From assembly GCF_018403765.1 (NCBI RefSeq), contig NZ_BOVQ01000002.1, positions 1-64,000 on the forward strand: a stretch of 64,000 bases of DNA, read 5' to 3'. Below the pieces are notes generated by a model, which worked only from the letters and a program-made list of their open reading frames with translations, was not told the origin of the DNA and searched no databases. Origin of the DNA: Lactococcus nasutitermitis (GTDB lineage Bacteria; Bacillota; Bacilli; Lactobacillales; Streptococcaceae). Shown here one piece after another: positions 63,775 through 64,000 of this stretch; the stretch's first letter is position 1; each line of letters opens with the position of its first letter. Position numbers and translations under genes: made by a program.

Positions 63775-63803
63775 TATAATAAACTTATCGAAAAGCGCTT
63801 ACT
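63775..63803 (+). promoter_or_regulatory. Promoter -10 box with cre-like site
   Basis: TATAAT (63775-63780) is followed at 63790-63803 by GAAAAGCGCTTACT, which matches 11 of 14 positions of the cre form TGAAAGCGCTTACA. It lies over or just after the predicted start of transcription, where CcpA binding would repress. The -35 box is weak. Confidence 0.45.
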
Positions 63804-63844
63804 AAACAGTGCATTATCTTAATTAAACAAGAATGGAGGAAAAA

Positions 63845-64000
63845 ATGACACCTTATGAACTTGAACATCTTCGACGAGAAATTTCTAAAACTCAAAACTG
63901 GTCTCATCATAAAAAAGCAATGTACGGAATTGCCCAACTTTCCAAACTATCGCTTGCACGAGAGCAATATAATAGTATAAACTCAAAAATGAGACCAAAA
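63845..64000 (+). CDS. Unknown protein, 5' part only
   Basis: An ATG at 63845 with GGAGG upstream opens a frame to the window end: 52 residues starting MTPYELEHLRREISKTQNW, basic and helical-looking, without a signal peptide or membrane helix. I do not recognise a family. A cre-like site upstream suggests catabolite control. Confidence 0.7.
   Translation, partial: MTPYELEHLRREISKTQNWSHHKKAMYGIAQLSKLSLAREQYNSINSKMRPK

Overview
This is a low-GC chromosomal window from a Lactococcus, most likely the L. lactis / L. cremoris group or a close relative. I infer this from the divergent pepQ/ccpA pair, the eps gene order (epsX-A-B-C-D-like), the rlmL-mapZ-rnpB-gpsB neighbourhood shared with streptococci, and the dinG-tseB-aspC-asnS series.

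Left third (1-24.6 kb), cell-surface region, nearly all on the minus strand. It opens with the 5' part of a very large repetitive secreted or surface protein gene that runs off the left edge: a KxYKxGKxW-type signal, Ala/Ser/Glu-rich 13-residue repeats, three 84-residue Ig-like repeats, then two almost identical 309-residue blocks carrying thrombospondin-type-3 calcium-binding motifs. Next come wecB and wecC (UDP-ManNAcA synthesis) and a flippase. A compact polysaccharide operon follows, read from 21.9 kb down to 9.2 kb: epsX-like SGNH protein, chain-length regulator/kinase/phosphatase (epsA, B, C), priming transferase (epsD), a DUF1972 transferase, a DUF4422 transferase, LicD, a GT2 transferase, Wzy polymerase, a GT4 transferase, a second flippase and glf (UDP-Galf). 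Together these would make, flip, polymerise and attach a Galf-containing, possibly phospho-decorated, polysaccharide. wecB/wecC would add ManNAcA to the same glycan or to a second one. A thioredoxin gene separates this operon from an LCP-like ligase gene and a phosphodiester-glycosidase gene.

Middle (24.7-48.6 kb), core genome: mutS2, cvpA, ferredoxin-NADP reductase, ccpA, pepQ, a secreted DUF5648 protein, the division genes mapZ, gpsB and ftsK, rlmL, the RNase P RNA gene rnpB, holA, a Cof hydrolase, an acetyltransferase, pta, udk, an oxidoreductase, tRNA-Arg(CCT) and uvrA, then a ycxB-like gene split by an in-frame TGA.

Right third (48.6-64 kb), also core: a GIY-YIG protein, YbjQ, a ROK kinase, a Gfo/Idh/MocA protein, ridA, a mazG-like/thiN pair, a CPBP protease, asnS, a small membrane gene with an apparent frameshift, aspC, tseB, dinG, uspA, an MprF-like lysyltransferase, and the infC-rpmI-rplT operon with its L20 leader. 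A partial unknown gene ends the window.

The most striking unexplained signal is a short palindrome, TTGACA-N4-TGTCAA (usually embedded in T-runs and A-runs). It occurs 14 times exactly, and at least 4 more times nearly exactly, between 28.4 and 60.3 kb, inside and between genes. I did not find it in the polysaccharide region. I do not recognise it. Other points of interest are three genes whose -10 box ends exactly 7 nt before the ATG with no Shine-Dalgarno (probable leaderless mRNAs), an ATA start for infC, two broken or recoded small genes, palindromic operators at trxA, ccpA and fnr, and an LCP protein that has lost conserved residues.
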